DNA of 64,000 bases from CBDBJK01 sp965206395 (GCA_965206395.1 CBDBJK010000020.1:1-64000), one strand, 5' to 3'; shown: positions 43,007 through 52,152, counted from the stretch's first letter. Notes: a model not told the origin generated them from the sequence alone. A program made the numbers and translations.

Positions 43007-43047
43007 AACGCCTGACCTCATCTGAAAACATGGAGGTCAGGCGTTTT
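43007..43047. terminator. Convergent terminator between VOC and HpaB genes
   Basis: AACGCCTGACCTC and GAGGTCAGGCGTT form a perfect 13-bp stem (43007-43019, 43033-43045) followed by TT on the plus strand. Confidence 0.8.
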
Positions 43048-43075
43048 CACGTCTGCTATGCAGGGTTCTATGCGT

Positions 43076-44563
43076 CTAATCGTCGCTGGCATTCGAGGCC
43101 GCCTGCTCTTTGTCGTCGCGCTCCATGAACGAGCGCACTGCCTCCTTTGCCCGCGTGTAGTCGTAAGTGGCGTAGCGCCGCTGCCTTAGCTGCACCACGT
43201 CGCCGTTGAAGAAGCGCTCGTACAGCGTCTGCCTTGAGCCAAACTGCGTTCCCGTCAAATCCCACGCCAACCGGAACAGCTTGACCCTATCAGGGGCCTT
43301 CAGAGCAGCCCCCTGATAGTATTTGCCTATCGTCTCGGCCATTGGGCCATTAACGTCCTGCTCCGTGGGAGTCAGCATCAGACCACCAGCGGCAAGCTGC
43401 TCCACAATCCACATCACGCGGACGTAGGCGTCGGGATACCAATGCCGCATGGCTATCCAGGGTTCCTGTGCGGGCCAGATACCCACTCCTCCGCCATGCG
43501 GCGCGGCGTCGGCCTCGGCAGCGCGGAGATAGGCGCGAACCGTCTCGATGATGTCTATTATCTCTGCAATTTTCTCCTGCACGTGGCTATATATGTTGAT
43601 GCTTATGCCCTCGGCGATGCTGTGAACAATTCCCAGGATGAACTCCAGCTTGGCAATGTTCTTCACTGCGACCTGCTGCATGTACTGGCGGTAGATGGGA
43701 ACCTGCTGAATTGATTGGTTCGCAAGCTCGACATCCTCGTATGCGAAAACCCGCTCCCAGGGAACGAGCACGTCATCGAAGACCGCCATCGCGTCCATCT
43801 CGTCGTAGCGGCCTGTTAACGGGTAGTCATACAGCGAATTGCCGAGGTCGTAGGACTCCCGGCATATGAACTTCAGCCCCGGAGTGTTCGATGGAATGGC
43901 GAAGCCGATGCAGTATTTCTTGTCTTCCTCAGAATCTGGTCGCAGAGGTCTATAAACCGGGGCGAAGATCTCGTCCGAGAAGGGCGCAAGTGTCGCCAGA
44001 AGCTTTGCACCACGAACGATTATGCCTTCGCTGGTGGTATCCACAACGCCGACGGCGATGTACGGGTCAGGCAGGTCGCTGAGAGCGACAGACCTGTTCA
44101 CCTGTGGGTGACCAAAAGCATGCGTGAGGCAGAGGTCGTTTTCACGAATGAATTCGTGGTAGGCGATGATATTATCGGTAAAGCGTTTGTCTTTCTGACC
44201 ATAAAGGTGGGCCATCTGGCGCACGGCTGTAATCTGAATGTTCACGTAGTCGGGAGTGCGCCCCAGCATCCCATACGAGGCATGAGCCGTGATCTCAAGC
44301 GCCCGCCTTCGACGCAGCAAATCTTCCTGTGTTTCGGGAACCATGTACGAAAGAGCGACAGGCTCGCCCGAAGTTGGCGATTCGAAGACCATCTGCTCTT
44401 GCAACTTGGGGTCGTATTGCAGGTCGTAAACACTGGCAAGCGTGCGCGCCATACGGGAGAGCTTGGGATGGGTCGTAACATCGGCCACTCGCTCTCCCTC
44501 AAGCCAGATCTCGCGTCCGTCGCGCAGGCCTTCCAGGAACTGTTTTCCATTTCGGACTGCCAT
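43076..44563 (-). CDS. HpaB family flavin-dependent monooxygenase, copy 2
   Basis: The 495-residue paralogue of the gene at 18579 shares GKQFLEGLRDGREIWLEGERVADVTTHP, SPTSGEPVALSYMVPETQEDLLRRRRALE, GMLGRTPDYVN, GIIVRGAKLLATLAPFSDEIFAP, DAMAVFDDVLVPWERVFAYEDVELAN and FGSRQTLYERFFNGD. It lacks a recognisable reductase partner nearby. FADH2-dependent hydroxylation is the expected reaction. The overall divergence from copy 1 suggests different substrates. Confidence 0.88.
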   Translation of the reverse strand: MAVRNGKQFLEGLRDGREIWLEGERVADVTTHPKLSRMARTLASVYDLQYDPKLQEQMVFESPTSGEPVALSYMVPETQEDLLRRRRALEITAHASYGMLGRTPDYVNIQITAVRQMAHLYGQKDKRFTDNIIAYHEFIRENDLCLTHAFGHPQVNRSVALSDLPDPYIAVGVVDTTSEGIIVRGAKLLATLAPFSDEIFAPVYRPLRPDSEEDKKYCIGFAIPSNTPGLKFICRESYDLGNSLYDYPLTGRYDEMDAMAVFDDVLVPWERVFAYEDVELANQSIQQVPIYRQYMQQVAVKNIAKLEFILGIVHSIAEGISINIYSHVQEKIAEIIDIIETVRAYLRAAEADAAPHGGGVGIWPAQEPWIAMRHWYPDAYVRVMWIVEQLAAGGLMLTPTEQDVNGPMAETIGKYYQGAALKAPDRVKLFRLAWDLTGTQFGSRQTLYERFFNGDVVQLRQRRYATYDYTRAKEAVRSFMERDDKEQAASNASDD

Positions 44564-44760
44564 GCTACACCGCCATGTAAGACTTCCAGTATTGGTATGA
44601 AAGTAAAGACGTGTGCTACCCTCAAACTCGTATCTTCATGCTTTAAGGGTGAGAATGGCAACCTCCGACAGGAGTCGCGAGTCATCGGACCTCATGAAAG
44701 ATTCCGAGCCTGAATTTTGGGCAATGTTAGCATGAGGGACAGGCGCAGACAAGAGAACTG

Positions 44761-44789
44761 TTGACAGTGAATGACACCAGGATTACACT
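44761..44789 (+). promoter_or_regulatory. Sigma70-type promoter of the methyltransferase pair
   Basis: TTGACA, 17-bp spacer, TACACT, 67 bases before the ATG at 44857. It is the best match to consensus among the window's promoters. Confidence 0.75.
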
Positions 44790-44856
44790 CGCACTTATTC
44801 GCGCATTAACCTCCTGGAAGGAATAAAGCCGTAACAAGATAGCAGGGAGGGGGCAT

Positions 44857-45702
44857 ATGGCAAGCACGACGCCACAGCAACCAGATAGCGGCGCAGGCCA
44901 ACAGGAGCGCTACACTTGTGGCTATGGGTCTGGAATGCACCAGTTTACGAGCCAACGTTCGGCGATCGATTATGCGGGCTTCATCCTGCCTCATCTGAAG
45001 CCTGGTATGAGCCTTCTGGACTGCGGATGCGGTCCCGGCTCGATCACACTTGGTCTCGCCGAGGTACTGGCTCCAGGTGAAGTGGTCGGCATAGATAGAG
45101 AGGCCAGGCAGATAGAGCAGGCCAAGTCCCTCGCGGCCGAGAAAGAAGCCTCCAACGTACGTTTCCAGGAGGCGAGCATATACGAGCTACCCTTCCCTGA
45201 CGCCTCCTTTGATGCCGTCCACGAGCACACTGTGCTCCAGTACCTGGACGAGCCGCTGAAGGCCCTTCAGGAGATGCGTCGGGTGTTGAGACCGGGAGGC
45301 GTGATTGGCCTCGGTGACATCGATTCGACAGGGAACATTCTGACGCCTTCAAATCCGACACTAGACGAGTCGTTAACTCTATTGGATAAAGTTTGGGAAC
45401 ATAATGGCGGCACTCAGAGATTTGGAAGGCAACACCGGAGGCTCCTTCGAGAGGCGGGCTTCATAGGAATCGAAGCGTCGGCATTTATCGAGCCTTATGG
45501 CACACCTGAAGCCACGCAGTGGCTTGCCGATGTTGCAGTGAATGCGATGCTAGAAGGACCGATCGCTGACACGGCAATCGAGTTGGGCCTGGCCGACCGC
45601 GCGAAGCTAGAGCAAATGGGAGCCGCTTGGAAAGAGTGGGGGAAGCATCCCGACGCCTTTCACACCAGAACGCGGTGTACGGCGCTAGGCTGGAAACAGT
45701 GA
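44857..45702 (+). CDS. UbiE/class I SAM-dependent methyltransferase, tandem copy A
   Basis: The 281-residue protein has motif I LLDCGCGPGSITLGLAEVLAPGEVVGIDRE, motif II-like VRFQEASIYELPFPDASFDAVHEHTVLQYL and motif III EMRRVLRPGGVIGLGD. It is 30 bp from a close duplicate and shares its ribosome binding region. The substrate is unknown; UbiE-like relatives act on quinones, sterols or arsenite, but no diagnostic residues are visible. Confidence 0.9.
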   Translation: MASTTPQQPDSGAGQQERYTCGYGSGMHQFTSQRSAIDYAGFILPHLKPGMSLLDCGCGPGSITLGLAEVLAPGEVVGIDREARQIEQAKSLAAEKEASNVRFQEASIYELPFPDASFDAVHEHTVLQYLDEPLKALQEMRRVLRPGGVIGLGDIDSTGNILTPSNPTLDESLTLLDKVWEHNGGTQRFGRQHRRLLREAGFIGIEASAFIEPYGTPEATQWLADVAVNAMLEGPIADTAIELGLADRAKLEQMGAAWKEWGKHPDAFHTRTRCTALGWKQ

Positions 45703-45732
45703 AGACGTGACCAGACGCAAGGGAGGGGCCAT

Positions 45733-46578
45733 ATGGCAAGCACGACGCCACAGCAACCAGATAGCGGCGCTGAGCAGGAGCGCTATTCAACGGGATATGG
45801 CTCTGGAATCAACCAGGCTACTACGAGCCGGTCGGCAACCAATAATGCAGGCTTCATTCTGCCACATCTGAAGCCTGGTATGAGCCTTCTGGACTGGGGA
45901 TGCGGTCCTGGAACGATCACAGTCGGTCTCGCCGAGGTGCTTACTCCCGGCGAGGTGATTGGCATAGACATAGAGGCCAGGCAGATAGAACGTGCTCAGT
46001 CCCTCACGGCGGAGAAAGGTGTCTCTAACGTGCGTTTCCAGGTAGCGAGCATATACGAGCTTCCATTCCCTAACTCCTCATTTGACGCTGTATTCGAGCA
46101 CACTGCGCTCATGTACCTGCACGAGCCGCTGAAAGCCCTTCATGAGATGCGTCGCGTGTTGAAGCCGGGAGGCGTGATTGGCCTGTGCGACGGCGATACG
46201 ACGGGCAATATTCTGACCCCTTCAAATCCGATTCTAGAAGAGTGGTTGACTATTGCAAATAGGATTCGGGTACATAATGGCGGCACCGACCGTTTCGGAG
46301 GGCAGCACCGGAGGTTGCTTAGAGAGGCGGGCTTCTCTGACATCGAGGCGTCGGCGTATGTCGAGCCTTTTGGCACACCTGAAGCCACGCAGTGGTGGGG
46401 GAGCGAATTTATGGCGAAGACGATGCTGGAGCCACAGATCGTTGACACGGCAATCGCATTGGGCCTGACTGACCGTGCAAAGCTAGAGCAGATGGCAGCC
46501 GCCTGGAAAGAGTGGGGACAGCATCCCGACGCCTTTCACACGAGAACTCGGTGTACGGCGGTCGCCTGGAAAGAGTGA
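45733..46578 (+). CDS. UbiE/class I SAM-dependent methyltransferase, tandem copy B
   Basis: This 281-residue protein is a near duplicate of the preceding one: same MASTTPQQPDSGA start, LLDWGCGPGTITVGLAEVLTPGEVIGIDIE and MRRVLKPGGVIGLCDGD. The leader (about AAGACGTGACCAGACGCAAGG) and ribosome binding site are repeated too, so duplication covered gene and spacer. Differences concentrate around FEHTALMYLHE and SEFMAKTMLEPQIV, perhaps changing the substrate. An amidase gene follows after 30 bp with a third copy of the spacer pattern. Confidence 0.9.
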   Translation: MASTTPQQPDSGAEQERYSTGYGSGINQATTSRSATNNAGFILPHLKPGMSLLDWGCGPGTITVGLAEVLTPGEVIGIDIEARQIERAQSLTAEKGVSNVRFQVASIYELPFPNSSFDAVFEHTALMYLHEPLKALHEMRRVLKPGGVIGLCDGDTTGNILTPSNPILEEWLTIANRIRVHNGGTDRFGGQHRRLLREAGFSDIEASAYVEPFGTPEATQWWGSEFMAKTMLEPQIVDTAIALGLTDRAKLEQMAAAWKEWGQHPDAFHTRTRCTAVAWKE

Positions 46579-46608
46579 AGACGTCACCAGACAGCAAGGA
46601 GAGTCCTT

Positions 46609-48066
46609 ATGACGACAACAAAGCTTGACCTGTTTTCTTCAGCGACCGCGATGTTGCAAGCGTTGCGAGAGCGACAGCTATCGGCTGTCGAACTGCTCGA
46701 CTTGCACCTGCGTCGCATCGAGCGATTCAACCCTACACTGAACGCCATCGTCATCCCGGATTACGACAACGCCCGCAAGGTCGCCGAGGCAGCCGACGCG
46801 GCGCGCGCACGGGGCGAGGATGGCCCCTTGCTTGGCCTGCCGCTCACAATCAAGGACTGCATCGACGTTGAGGGGCTGCTCGGCACGGCTGGCGTTGAGC
46901 AGTTCGCCAAGCGCATCCCGGAATCGGACTCTCGGCTGGTGGCGCACGTGCGCGAGGCGGGCGCTGTCATTATGGGCAAGACCAACGTTCCGCCAAACGC
47001 GGGAGACTGGCAGTCCGTTAATCCGATCTTTGGCAGGACTAACAACCCCTGGGACTTGAGCCGCACGCCCGGAGGCAGCACAGGCGGGGGCGCTGCTGCG
47101 CTGGCCGCCGGTCTTACGCCGCTTGAGTTTGGCAGCGACATTGGCGGCTCAATTCGCATTCCGTCAGCGTTTTGCGGCCTCTATGGGCACAAGCCAAGCG
47201 AGACTGCCCTTGCAAGAAGCGGACACTTCCCCGGCTCGCCGTTGCCGAGTCCGAGTTCTATCATGTCGGTGCAGGGGCCGCTGGCGCGAAGCGCCGAAGA
47301 CCTTGAGCTTGCTTTCGACGTGACTGCCGGGCCGGACGTAGGCGAAGATGTCGCATGGAGACTTGATGTGCCACCCACACGCCACAAGCGTCTGTCCGAC
47401 TTTCGCGTCGCTGTGATGCCTGCCATAGGATGGCTTCCTGTGGACGCCGAGATTTTAGAGGCGCCGGAGAGATTAATCTCGGCTCTTGGTAAGGCCGGAG
47501 CCACTGTCAAAGAGGCCCAGCCGGAGGCATTCGGAGACCTGCGCCGCCATCATCAACTGTACTCCTCTCTTTTGACGCTCTTGACTTCGAGAGGCGGCAC
47601 GGAGGAAACGCGCCGACATCGCGCCGAGAATATGCGCGCGACTGGCGACGAGTTCGACGCGGCGATGGCTCGCGGGCTTGAAGCCAGCGCGGTCGACTTC
47701 ATGGCCTGGCTGAGTGAACGAGAACTGCTCCGCCAATCCTATCGGCAGTTTTTCAGCAACTGGGACGTGTTGATTGCGCCCATAACCATCGTACCCGCGT
47801 TCCCGCACACCGACGACCCCTGGAGGACGCGTACGGTGGAGGTGAACGGCAACCCGGTCAAGTACGGACTCCAGACAGTGTACCCTGCGGTTGCCACGCT
47901 CTGTGGTCAACCTGCCACGGCTTTTCCGATGGGCCTGACACGTTCGAGGCTTCCCATAGGTCTGCAGGCAATCGGCCCATATCTTGAAGACCACACGCCA
48001 ATGCGCTTCACCGCGCTGATCGAGCAGGAGCTAGGCGGCTTTCTACGCCCGCCAGGGTACGAATAG
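46609..48066 (+). CDS. Amidase signature family protein
   Basis: The 485-residue protein has the catalytic Lys in LPLTIKDCIDVEG, the Ser-rich RTPGGSTGGGAAALAAGLTPLEFGSDIGGSIRIPSAFCGLYGHKPS and a C-terminal FPMGLTRSRLPIGLQAIGPYLED. It hydrolyses a linear amide. It is co-directional with the methyltransferase pair (30 bp) and an LLM gene (53 bp), so these four genes look like one transcript. The substrate is unknown. Unlike the amidase at 31007, it has no small-subunit partner. Confidence 0.9.
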   Translation: MTTTKLDLFSSATAMLQALRERQLSAVELLDLHLRRIERFNPTLNAIVIPDYDNARKVAEAADAARARGEDGPLLGLPLTIKDCIDVEGLLGTAGVEQFAKRIPESDSRLVAHVREAGAVIMGKTNVPPNAGDWQSVNPIFGRTNNPWDLSRTPGGSTGGGAAALAAGLTPLEFGSDIGGSIRIPSAFCGLYGHKPSETALARSGHFPGSPLPSPSSIMSVQGPLARSAEDLELAFDVTAGPDVGEDVAWRLDVPPTRHKRLSDFRVAVMPAIGWLPVDAEILEAPERLISALGKAGATVKEAQPEAFGDLRRHHQLYSSLLTLLTSRGGTEETRRHRAENMRATGDEFDAAMARGLEASAVDFMAWLSERELLRQSYRQFFSNWDVLIAPITIVPAFPHTDDPWRTRTVEVNGNPVKYGLQTVYPAVATLCGQPATAFPMGLTRSRLPIGLQAIGPYLEDHTPMRFTALIEQELGGFLRPPGYE

Positions 48067-48119
48067 GATAGGCCGAGTTGCGGTTTCGGTAAATGCAATT
48101 GCTTGGTTAAGGAGAAATC

Positions 48120-49109
48120 ATGGCAAATAAAGCGAAATTTGGGCTGACGCTTTCCAATCGAGGGGTCGTGCTGGGCCTCACGACCCCGGATGAGATTCTT
48201 GATATGGCGGAAATGGCTGATTCCTCCGGCGTTTTCGAGCATGTCTGGGTCGGCGACCAGATTATGGCAAAGCCGCGCATGGAGTCTATCACTCTGATGG
48301 CAGGCATCGCGGCGCGGACCAGGAACGTGAAGATTGGCCCCGCTTGCATGGCAAGCTTTCCTTCGCGCCACCCCGTGATACTGGCTTACCAGTGGGCAAG
48401 CCTTGACCTATTATCTAACGGTCGAATGATTATGGGGGCGTGCATGGGCGTCCCTGAGTCTCAAAACCTGGCACGTATAGAGTTGCAGAACATGGGCATC
48501 ACGAACAAAGAGCGTGCGCCCCGCCTTGAGGAAGGCATAACTATTCTGCGCAAGCTATGGACAGAGGAAAGCGTGAACTACGAGGGACGATTCTACAAGC
48601 TAGAGGAAGCATTCGTCGAGCCGAAGCCTGTTCAGAATCCGCCTCCAATCTGGGTCATCGGCAATCCACGTCTGAGGGGAACGCAACCCAACGTCATCGA
48701 GCGCAATCTGCGCAGAGTGGCCCGACTGGGAGACGGTTGGATGACCACCACGTGGCCGCCGGAGGATTTCGCCGAAATGAGAGGCCGGATTTTCGAGTAC
48801 GCGAAAGACTACGACCGCAGCTTCGACGACCTCCCCTGCTCTCTGTACTACAACATCAACATCAACGACGACCGTGAGGCCGCGATAGAGGAGTCTCAGA
48901 AGTACCTGGAAGAATACTACACGCCCCAGAAGTACTCCAGAGAAACCGTGGAAGGCTGGGTGGCATGTGGCCCGCCTCAGCAATGCATCGAACAGCTTCA
49001 AGGCTTCGTTGACGCGGGGGCAACAGACATCCTGTTGCGCTTTCCTAGTTGGGATCAGCAGGCCCAATTTAGGCGCTGCGTAGATGAGGTCTTGCCGCAC
49101 CTTTTGTAA
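48120..49109 (+). CDS. LLM-class F420/flavin-dependent oxidoreductase, copy 4
   Basis: The 329-residue protein has KFGLTLSNRGVVLGLTTPDEILDMAEMADSSGVFEHVWVGDQIMAKPRMESITLMAGIAARTRNVKIGP, YQWASLDLLSNGRMIMGACMG and PPPIWVIGNP, the pattern of F420-dependent methylene-H4MPT reductase-like LLM proteins. AAGGAG precedes the ATG. It is last in the methyltransferase-amidase unit. Confidence 0.87.
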   Translation: MANKAKFGLTLSNRGVVLGLTTPDEILDMAEMADSSGVFEHVWVGDQIMAKPRMESITLMAGIAARTRNVKIGPACMASFPSRHPVILAYQWASLDLLSNGRMIMGACMGVPESQNLARIELQNMGITNKERAPRLEEGITILRKLWTEESVNYEGRFYKLEEAFVEPKPVQNPPPIWVIGNPRLRGTQPNVIERNLRRVARLGDGWMTTTWPPEDFAEMRGRIFEYAKDYDRSFDDLPCSLYYNININDDREAAIEESQKYLEEYYTPQKYSRETVEGWVACGPPQQCIEQLQGFVDAGATDILLRFPSWDQQAQFRRCVDEVLPHLL

Positions 49110-49133
49110 CCAGTGGTTCATGAGCAGTTCAAA

Positions 49134-49153
49134 GCACACTCTATGAAGTGTGC
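49134..49153. terminator. Hairpin between convergent genes
   Basis: GCACACT and AGTGTGC form a perfect 7-bp stem with a 6-base loop, 25 bp after the LLM stop. It is flanked by ATAAAAA on the plus strand. A weak bidirectional terminator is likely. Confidence 0.45.
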
Positions 49154-49273
49154 ATAAAAAGTAAGGGCAGGGCCAACAAAAAGAGACTGCCTTTACTTAT
49201 GGATGTTTAGCGACGCATCACAGCAGGGCAGGGAAGAGATTGGCGACAAAAGGAGGGAAAAGACGGCTGTCCA

Positions 49274-50392
49274 CTATCGACCAACGTAGAGACGGTTCAG
49301 GTTGGCGTGCCGGTCTGGATCGAGGTCTTTTCCTTGAAGCGCCGGATAGTGTGGGCCGTAGCGATGCGCCCTGAACATTGCGTTGGTGAGGCTGCTGAAT
49401 CTTGAGTCTGGTACGAAGAATGGGTTGATATATTCCCAGACCAATTCTTTGTTTGGCGTTAGCTCGAATAGACGGCCCGCGCCTCCTTCGCAAACCAACG
49501 TGTTGCCGTTGGGCAATCGTTCCGCGCCGCTGACATGGAAGCTGAAAAATGATATCGGCGGTGCGCCCTTGTACTCCCAGGCGATTTCATTAGAGGTCGG
49601 GTCAACTTCAATAACCCTCGACCCGCTGGGGCCACGACGGTGCGGCCCGTTGTCGAATATCAGCACACGCCCATTATCGAGGTAGGTGGCATTATGCTGA
49701 TGAGACAGCTCATTAGGCCCCCACTTCCATCTAAACTCGCCATTGGCTCTGTCCACAATGCTAACCGTGTTGATCTGTCGAAAACTTATCAGGAAATCAC
49801 CCTCGGGCGTCAGATCCAAGGAATTGCCATGCGTCCACTCACGCCGGCCTTCCAGGGGGCAAATAACATCCTCCTCCAGGGTCAGGTGTTTCCACAGCCA
49901 CCACTCATCAACTACAGAGCCATCGGGAGCAATCTCTCTCACTAAGTCACCAAACATTTGCTCAGGGTCTTCGTCCGTGGTGTAACCACCGCGCACTTGT
50001 GAGGTCAGCTCGGCTGAGAGTTTTTGCCAAACAAACGTAAGCGTATTGCCATTGGGCAACCGCACAAAGTCATGGTGAAGCAGTGGTTCGTTATACTCCC
50101 AGAGAACGTTGCCATCCCAGTCTAGCTCGAACAGCCCCGCTGATGAACCGCCGAACCCCTGCATACCTTCAACATCCGCTGGAGGTTTCATTCGACACAA
50201 GAGGTTGCCATTCGGTAACAGGCTGGCGTGAGGTATGCCTTTTTCAGAGTACCAGCGATGGCAGACACGACCCTCCATGTCTATCAGCGTGGCGTGGTTG
50301 CCTCCGGTTGTGGTTACAAGGGTGTAACCCAGGTAGCAGTGCTGAGGCGCGTAGTAAATCAGCCCTATCGGGTGATGAATAGACCATCCCAT
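49274..50392 (-). CDS. Arylsulfotransferase (ASST)-like beta-propeller protein
   Basis: The 372-residue protein is made of repeated blades: DMEGRVCHRWYSEKGIPHASLLPNGNLLCR, ELDWDGNVLWEYNEPLLHHDFVRLPNGNTLTF, EIAPDGSVVDEWWL, DRANGEFRWKWGPNELSHQHNATYLDNGRVLIFDNG and FELTPNKELVWEYINP. EWTHGNSLDLTPEGDFLISFR matches the block of ASST proteins that holds the active-site His region. It has no signal peptide, unlike periplasmic ASST, so its activity is uncertain. GGAGGTATC precedes the ATG. Confidence 0.8.
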   Translation of the reverse strand: MGWSIHHPIGLIYYAPQHCYLGYTLVTTTGGNHATLIDMEGRVCHRWYSEKGIPHASLLPNGNLLCRMKPPADVEGMQGFGGSSAGLFELDWDGNVLWEYNEPLLHHDFVRLPNGNTLTFVWQKLSAELTSQVRGGYTTDEDPEQMFGDLVREIAPDGSVVDEWWLWKHLTLEEDVICPLEGRREWTHGNSLDLTPEGDFLISFRQINTVSIVDRANGEFRWKWGPNELSHQHNATYLDNGRVLIFDNGPHRRGPSGSRVIEVDPTSNEIAWEYKGAPPISFFSFHVSGAERLPNGNTLVCEGGAGRLFELTPNKELVWEYINPFFVPDSRFSSLTNAMFRAHRYGPHYPALQGKDLDPDRHANLNRLYVGR

Positions 50393-50420
50393 AGATACCT
50401 CCTGTATCCTGGAGGAGCAG

Positions 50421-50450
50421 AATATAACAGATAAAAGATTAGCTAAGCAA
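50421..50450 (-). promoter_or_regulatory. Promoter of the ASST-like gene
   Basis: Minus strand TTGCTT, 18-bp spacer, TATATT, 29 bases before the start codon at 50392. Confidence 0.5.
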
Positions 50451-50484
50451 AATCAGGAGATGCAAGAGCCACACTTGACGAAGC

Positions 50485-51633
50485 TCACCGCCTGAAAACC
50501 CTGCCACCCACCAATATGAACCGAAGTGCTTCTTCTGTAGCGTTGGCAATCAACTCGGCTGACCGATTGGAGGCTTCATCCAGGGCCATTGGAGCACGCG
50601 TAATAGCCATCGCGGCGGCAATCCCATGTTGGTGCACGATGCCATAGCGTTCACCCAAAGAGCCAGAAACCGCGATTACGGGGATGCCGCGCGCCTCGGC
50701 CCGACCTGCCACGCCAATGGGAGCCTTGCTATACACCGTCTGGTAGTCCAGACAGCCCTCGCCGGTGATAACCAGGTCAGCGCCTTCAAGCTGCTCGTCC
50801 AGACCTACCGTGTCCAAAACAATGTCCACGCCTGGTCTAAGCTCTGCTCTCAGGAACGCGATAAGGCCGCCGCCGAGTCCTCCTGCGGCCCCTGCACCTG
50901 GAACATCGTTGATCTCAGCGCCAACGTCCCTCTTGACGACCTCAGCGAACCGCTGTAGCGCGGCGTCCAACAGGTCCACCATATCTGGCGTAGCGCCTTT
51001 TTGAGGGCCATAAATCGCCGACGCGCCCTCCGGCCCTGTCAGAGGGTTGCTTACATCGCAGGCCACCATGAATTGAGACTCAATCGCCCGTTTGTCTAAC
51101 CCTGACAGGTCTATCCTGTCCAGCCGGATCAGGGATTCGCCGCCAAACGCTAGCTCACGGCCTTCGCTGTCCAGAAGGTTAATGCCGAGGGCCTGGGCCA
51201 TACCTGCGCCTGCGTCATTTGTGGCGCTGCCCCCGATTCCTATGATGAAACGGCGAAACCCGGCATCAAGCGCATGCCTGATCGCCTCACCTAACCCGAA
51301 TGTAGTGGCTTTAAGCGGGTTGCGTTTGTCTGCTGGCACGAGGGCAAGACCAGACGTACGCGCCATCTCGATGACTGCCGTGTAGCCATCTCCCATTGCA
51401 CCCCATTGAGCCTCGATATTGCCGCCGAGCGGTCCAGTCACCCGCGACGTTCTTATATCGCCCGCCGAGACCTCTACCAGCGTCTCCAGTGTGCCGTCTC
51501 CTCCATCGGCCACTGGCACGAGGACGGTCTCTGCGTCCTCAACGGCCCTATAGACTCCATCACGCATAGCCTTGGCGACTTCCAGGGCTGAAATGCTGCC
51601 TTTGAAGGCCTGGGGAGCGATGACAATTTTCAT
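50485..51633 (-). CDS. Glycerate 2-kinase (GarK/GlxK type)
   Basis: The 382-residue protein matches type I glycerate kinases: MKIVIAPQAFKGSISALEVAKAMRDGV, VPVADGGDGTLETLVE, GIGGSATNDAGAGMAQALGI, FMVACDVSNPLTGPEGASAIYGPQKGAT and DLVITGEGCLDYQTVYSKAPIGVA. It phosphorylates D-glycerate to 2-phosphoglycerate with ATP. ATG 51633 fits the family start and lies 10 bases after an extended -10 promoter, with no ribosome binding site, so the mRNA is probably leaderless. Upstream in-frame codons are rejected. Confidence 0.92.
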   Translation of the reverse strand: MKIVIAPQAFKGSISALEVAKAMRDGVYRAVEDAETVLVPVADGGDGTLETLVEVSAGDIRTSRVTGPLGGNIEAQWGAMGDGYTAVIEMARTSGLALVPADKRNPLKATTFGLGEAIRHALDAGFRRFIIGIGGSATNDAGAGMAQALGINLLDSEGRELAFGGESLIRLDRIDLSGLDKRAIESQFMVACDVSNPLTGPEGASAIYGPQKGATPDMVDLLDAALQRFAEVVKRDVGAEINDVPGAGAAGGLGGGLIAFLRAELRPGVDIVLDTVGLDEQLEGADLVITGEGCLDYQTVYSKAPIGVAGRAEARGIPVIAVSGSLGERYGIVHQHGIAAAMAITRAPMALDEASNRSAELIANATEEALRFILVGGRVFRR

Positions 51634-51643
51634 AGCGTTGAAC

Positions 51644-51652
51644 ATTATAGCA
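51644..51652 (-). promoter_or_regulatory. Extended -10 promoter giving a leaderless glycerate kinase mRNA
   Basis: On the minus strand TGCTATAAT (perfect TGn-TATAAT) ends 10 bases before the start codon, so transcription would begin only about three or four bases ahead of the ATG. Confidence 0.6.
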
Positions 51653-51756
51653 TGAGCTTTCACAAGGCATGTTTCGAGGCGAAGATGGCCATCGTTCCCC
51701 GTTTGAGGCGACAAACGGAGGCATTAAAGACTGGTCACAACTGAGGGGAAATCGAG

Positions 51757-51785
51757 TTGACTATATTAGCATATTAAAATATCAT
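51757..51785 (+). promoter_or_regulatory. Promoter of the VapB-like gene, leaderless
   Basis: TTGACT, 17-bp AT-rich spacer, TATCAT. The -10 ends nine bases before ATG 51795, so the transcript would have almost no leader. The AT-rich spacer ATATTAGCATATTAAAATAT includes a partial palindrome that might be an operator for the antitoxin. Confidence 0.6.
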
Positions 51786-51794
51786 AATATCGCT

Positions 51795-52100
51795 ATGTCA
51801 AGAAAGAAGATCGAAGAAGACACACGTCAGATTTATGCCTCGGTGCGGGAAGACCTGTACTTCGCGGCAAAGGCACAGGCAACAGAGTTGCGTATGTCTT
51901 TGCGGGAGTTCGTCGAGCACGCATTGGAGCTTGCGTTAACAAGGCCGTCCGAAGCCGCCCCTTCCATACCATCCGTTTGGGATGATGAATACATCGGAAT
52001 GCAGACTCGGCAGCCAATTGGCTCTCCTGTTGAGCTTACCCGAGAAGAGGCAGAGACGGTCGTCAAGTCAGGGTTCGACCGTAGCCAAAAATCAGGGTAG
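51795..52100 (+). CDS. VapB-like antitoxin (ribbon-helix-helix type)
   Basis: The 101-residue product begins MSRKKIEEDTRQIYASVREDLYFAAKAQATELRMSLREFVEHALELAL, a short basic strand and two helices as in ribbon-helix-helix proteins, then an acidic tail (PSVWDDEYIGM, EAETVVKSGF) that could wrap the toxin. No ribosome binding site is seen; the promoter position suggests leaderless translation. A PIN-domain gene follows after 52 bp. The pair is a likely toxin-antitoxin module. Confidence 0.7.
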   Translation: MSRKKIEEDTRQIYASVREDLYFAAKAQATELRMSLREFVEHALELALTRPSEAAPSIPSVWDDEYIGMQTRQPIGSPVELTREEAETVVKSGFDRSQKSG

Positions 52101-52152
52101 GGAACTTCCGGTCTACGCTTGGCGTTATGGTATGTGCCAATGGACGTATTTC

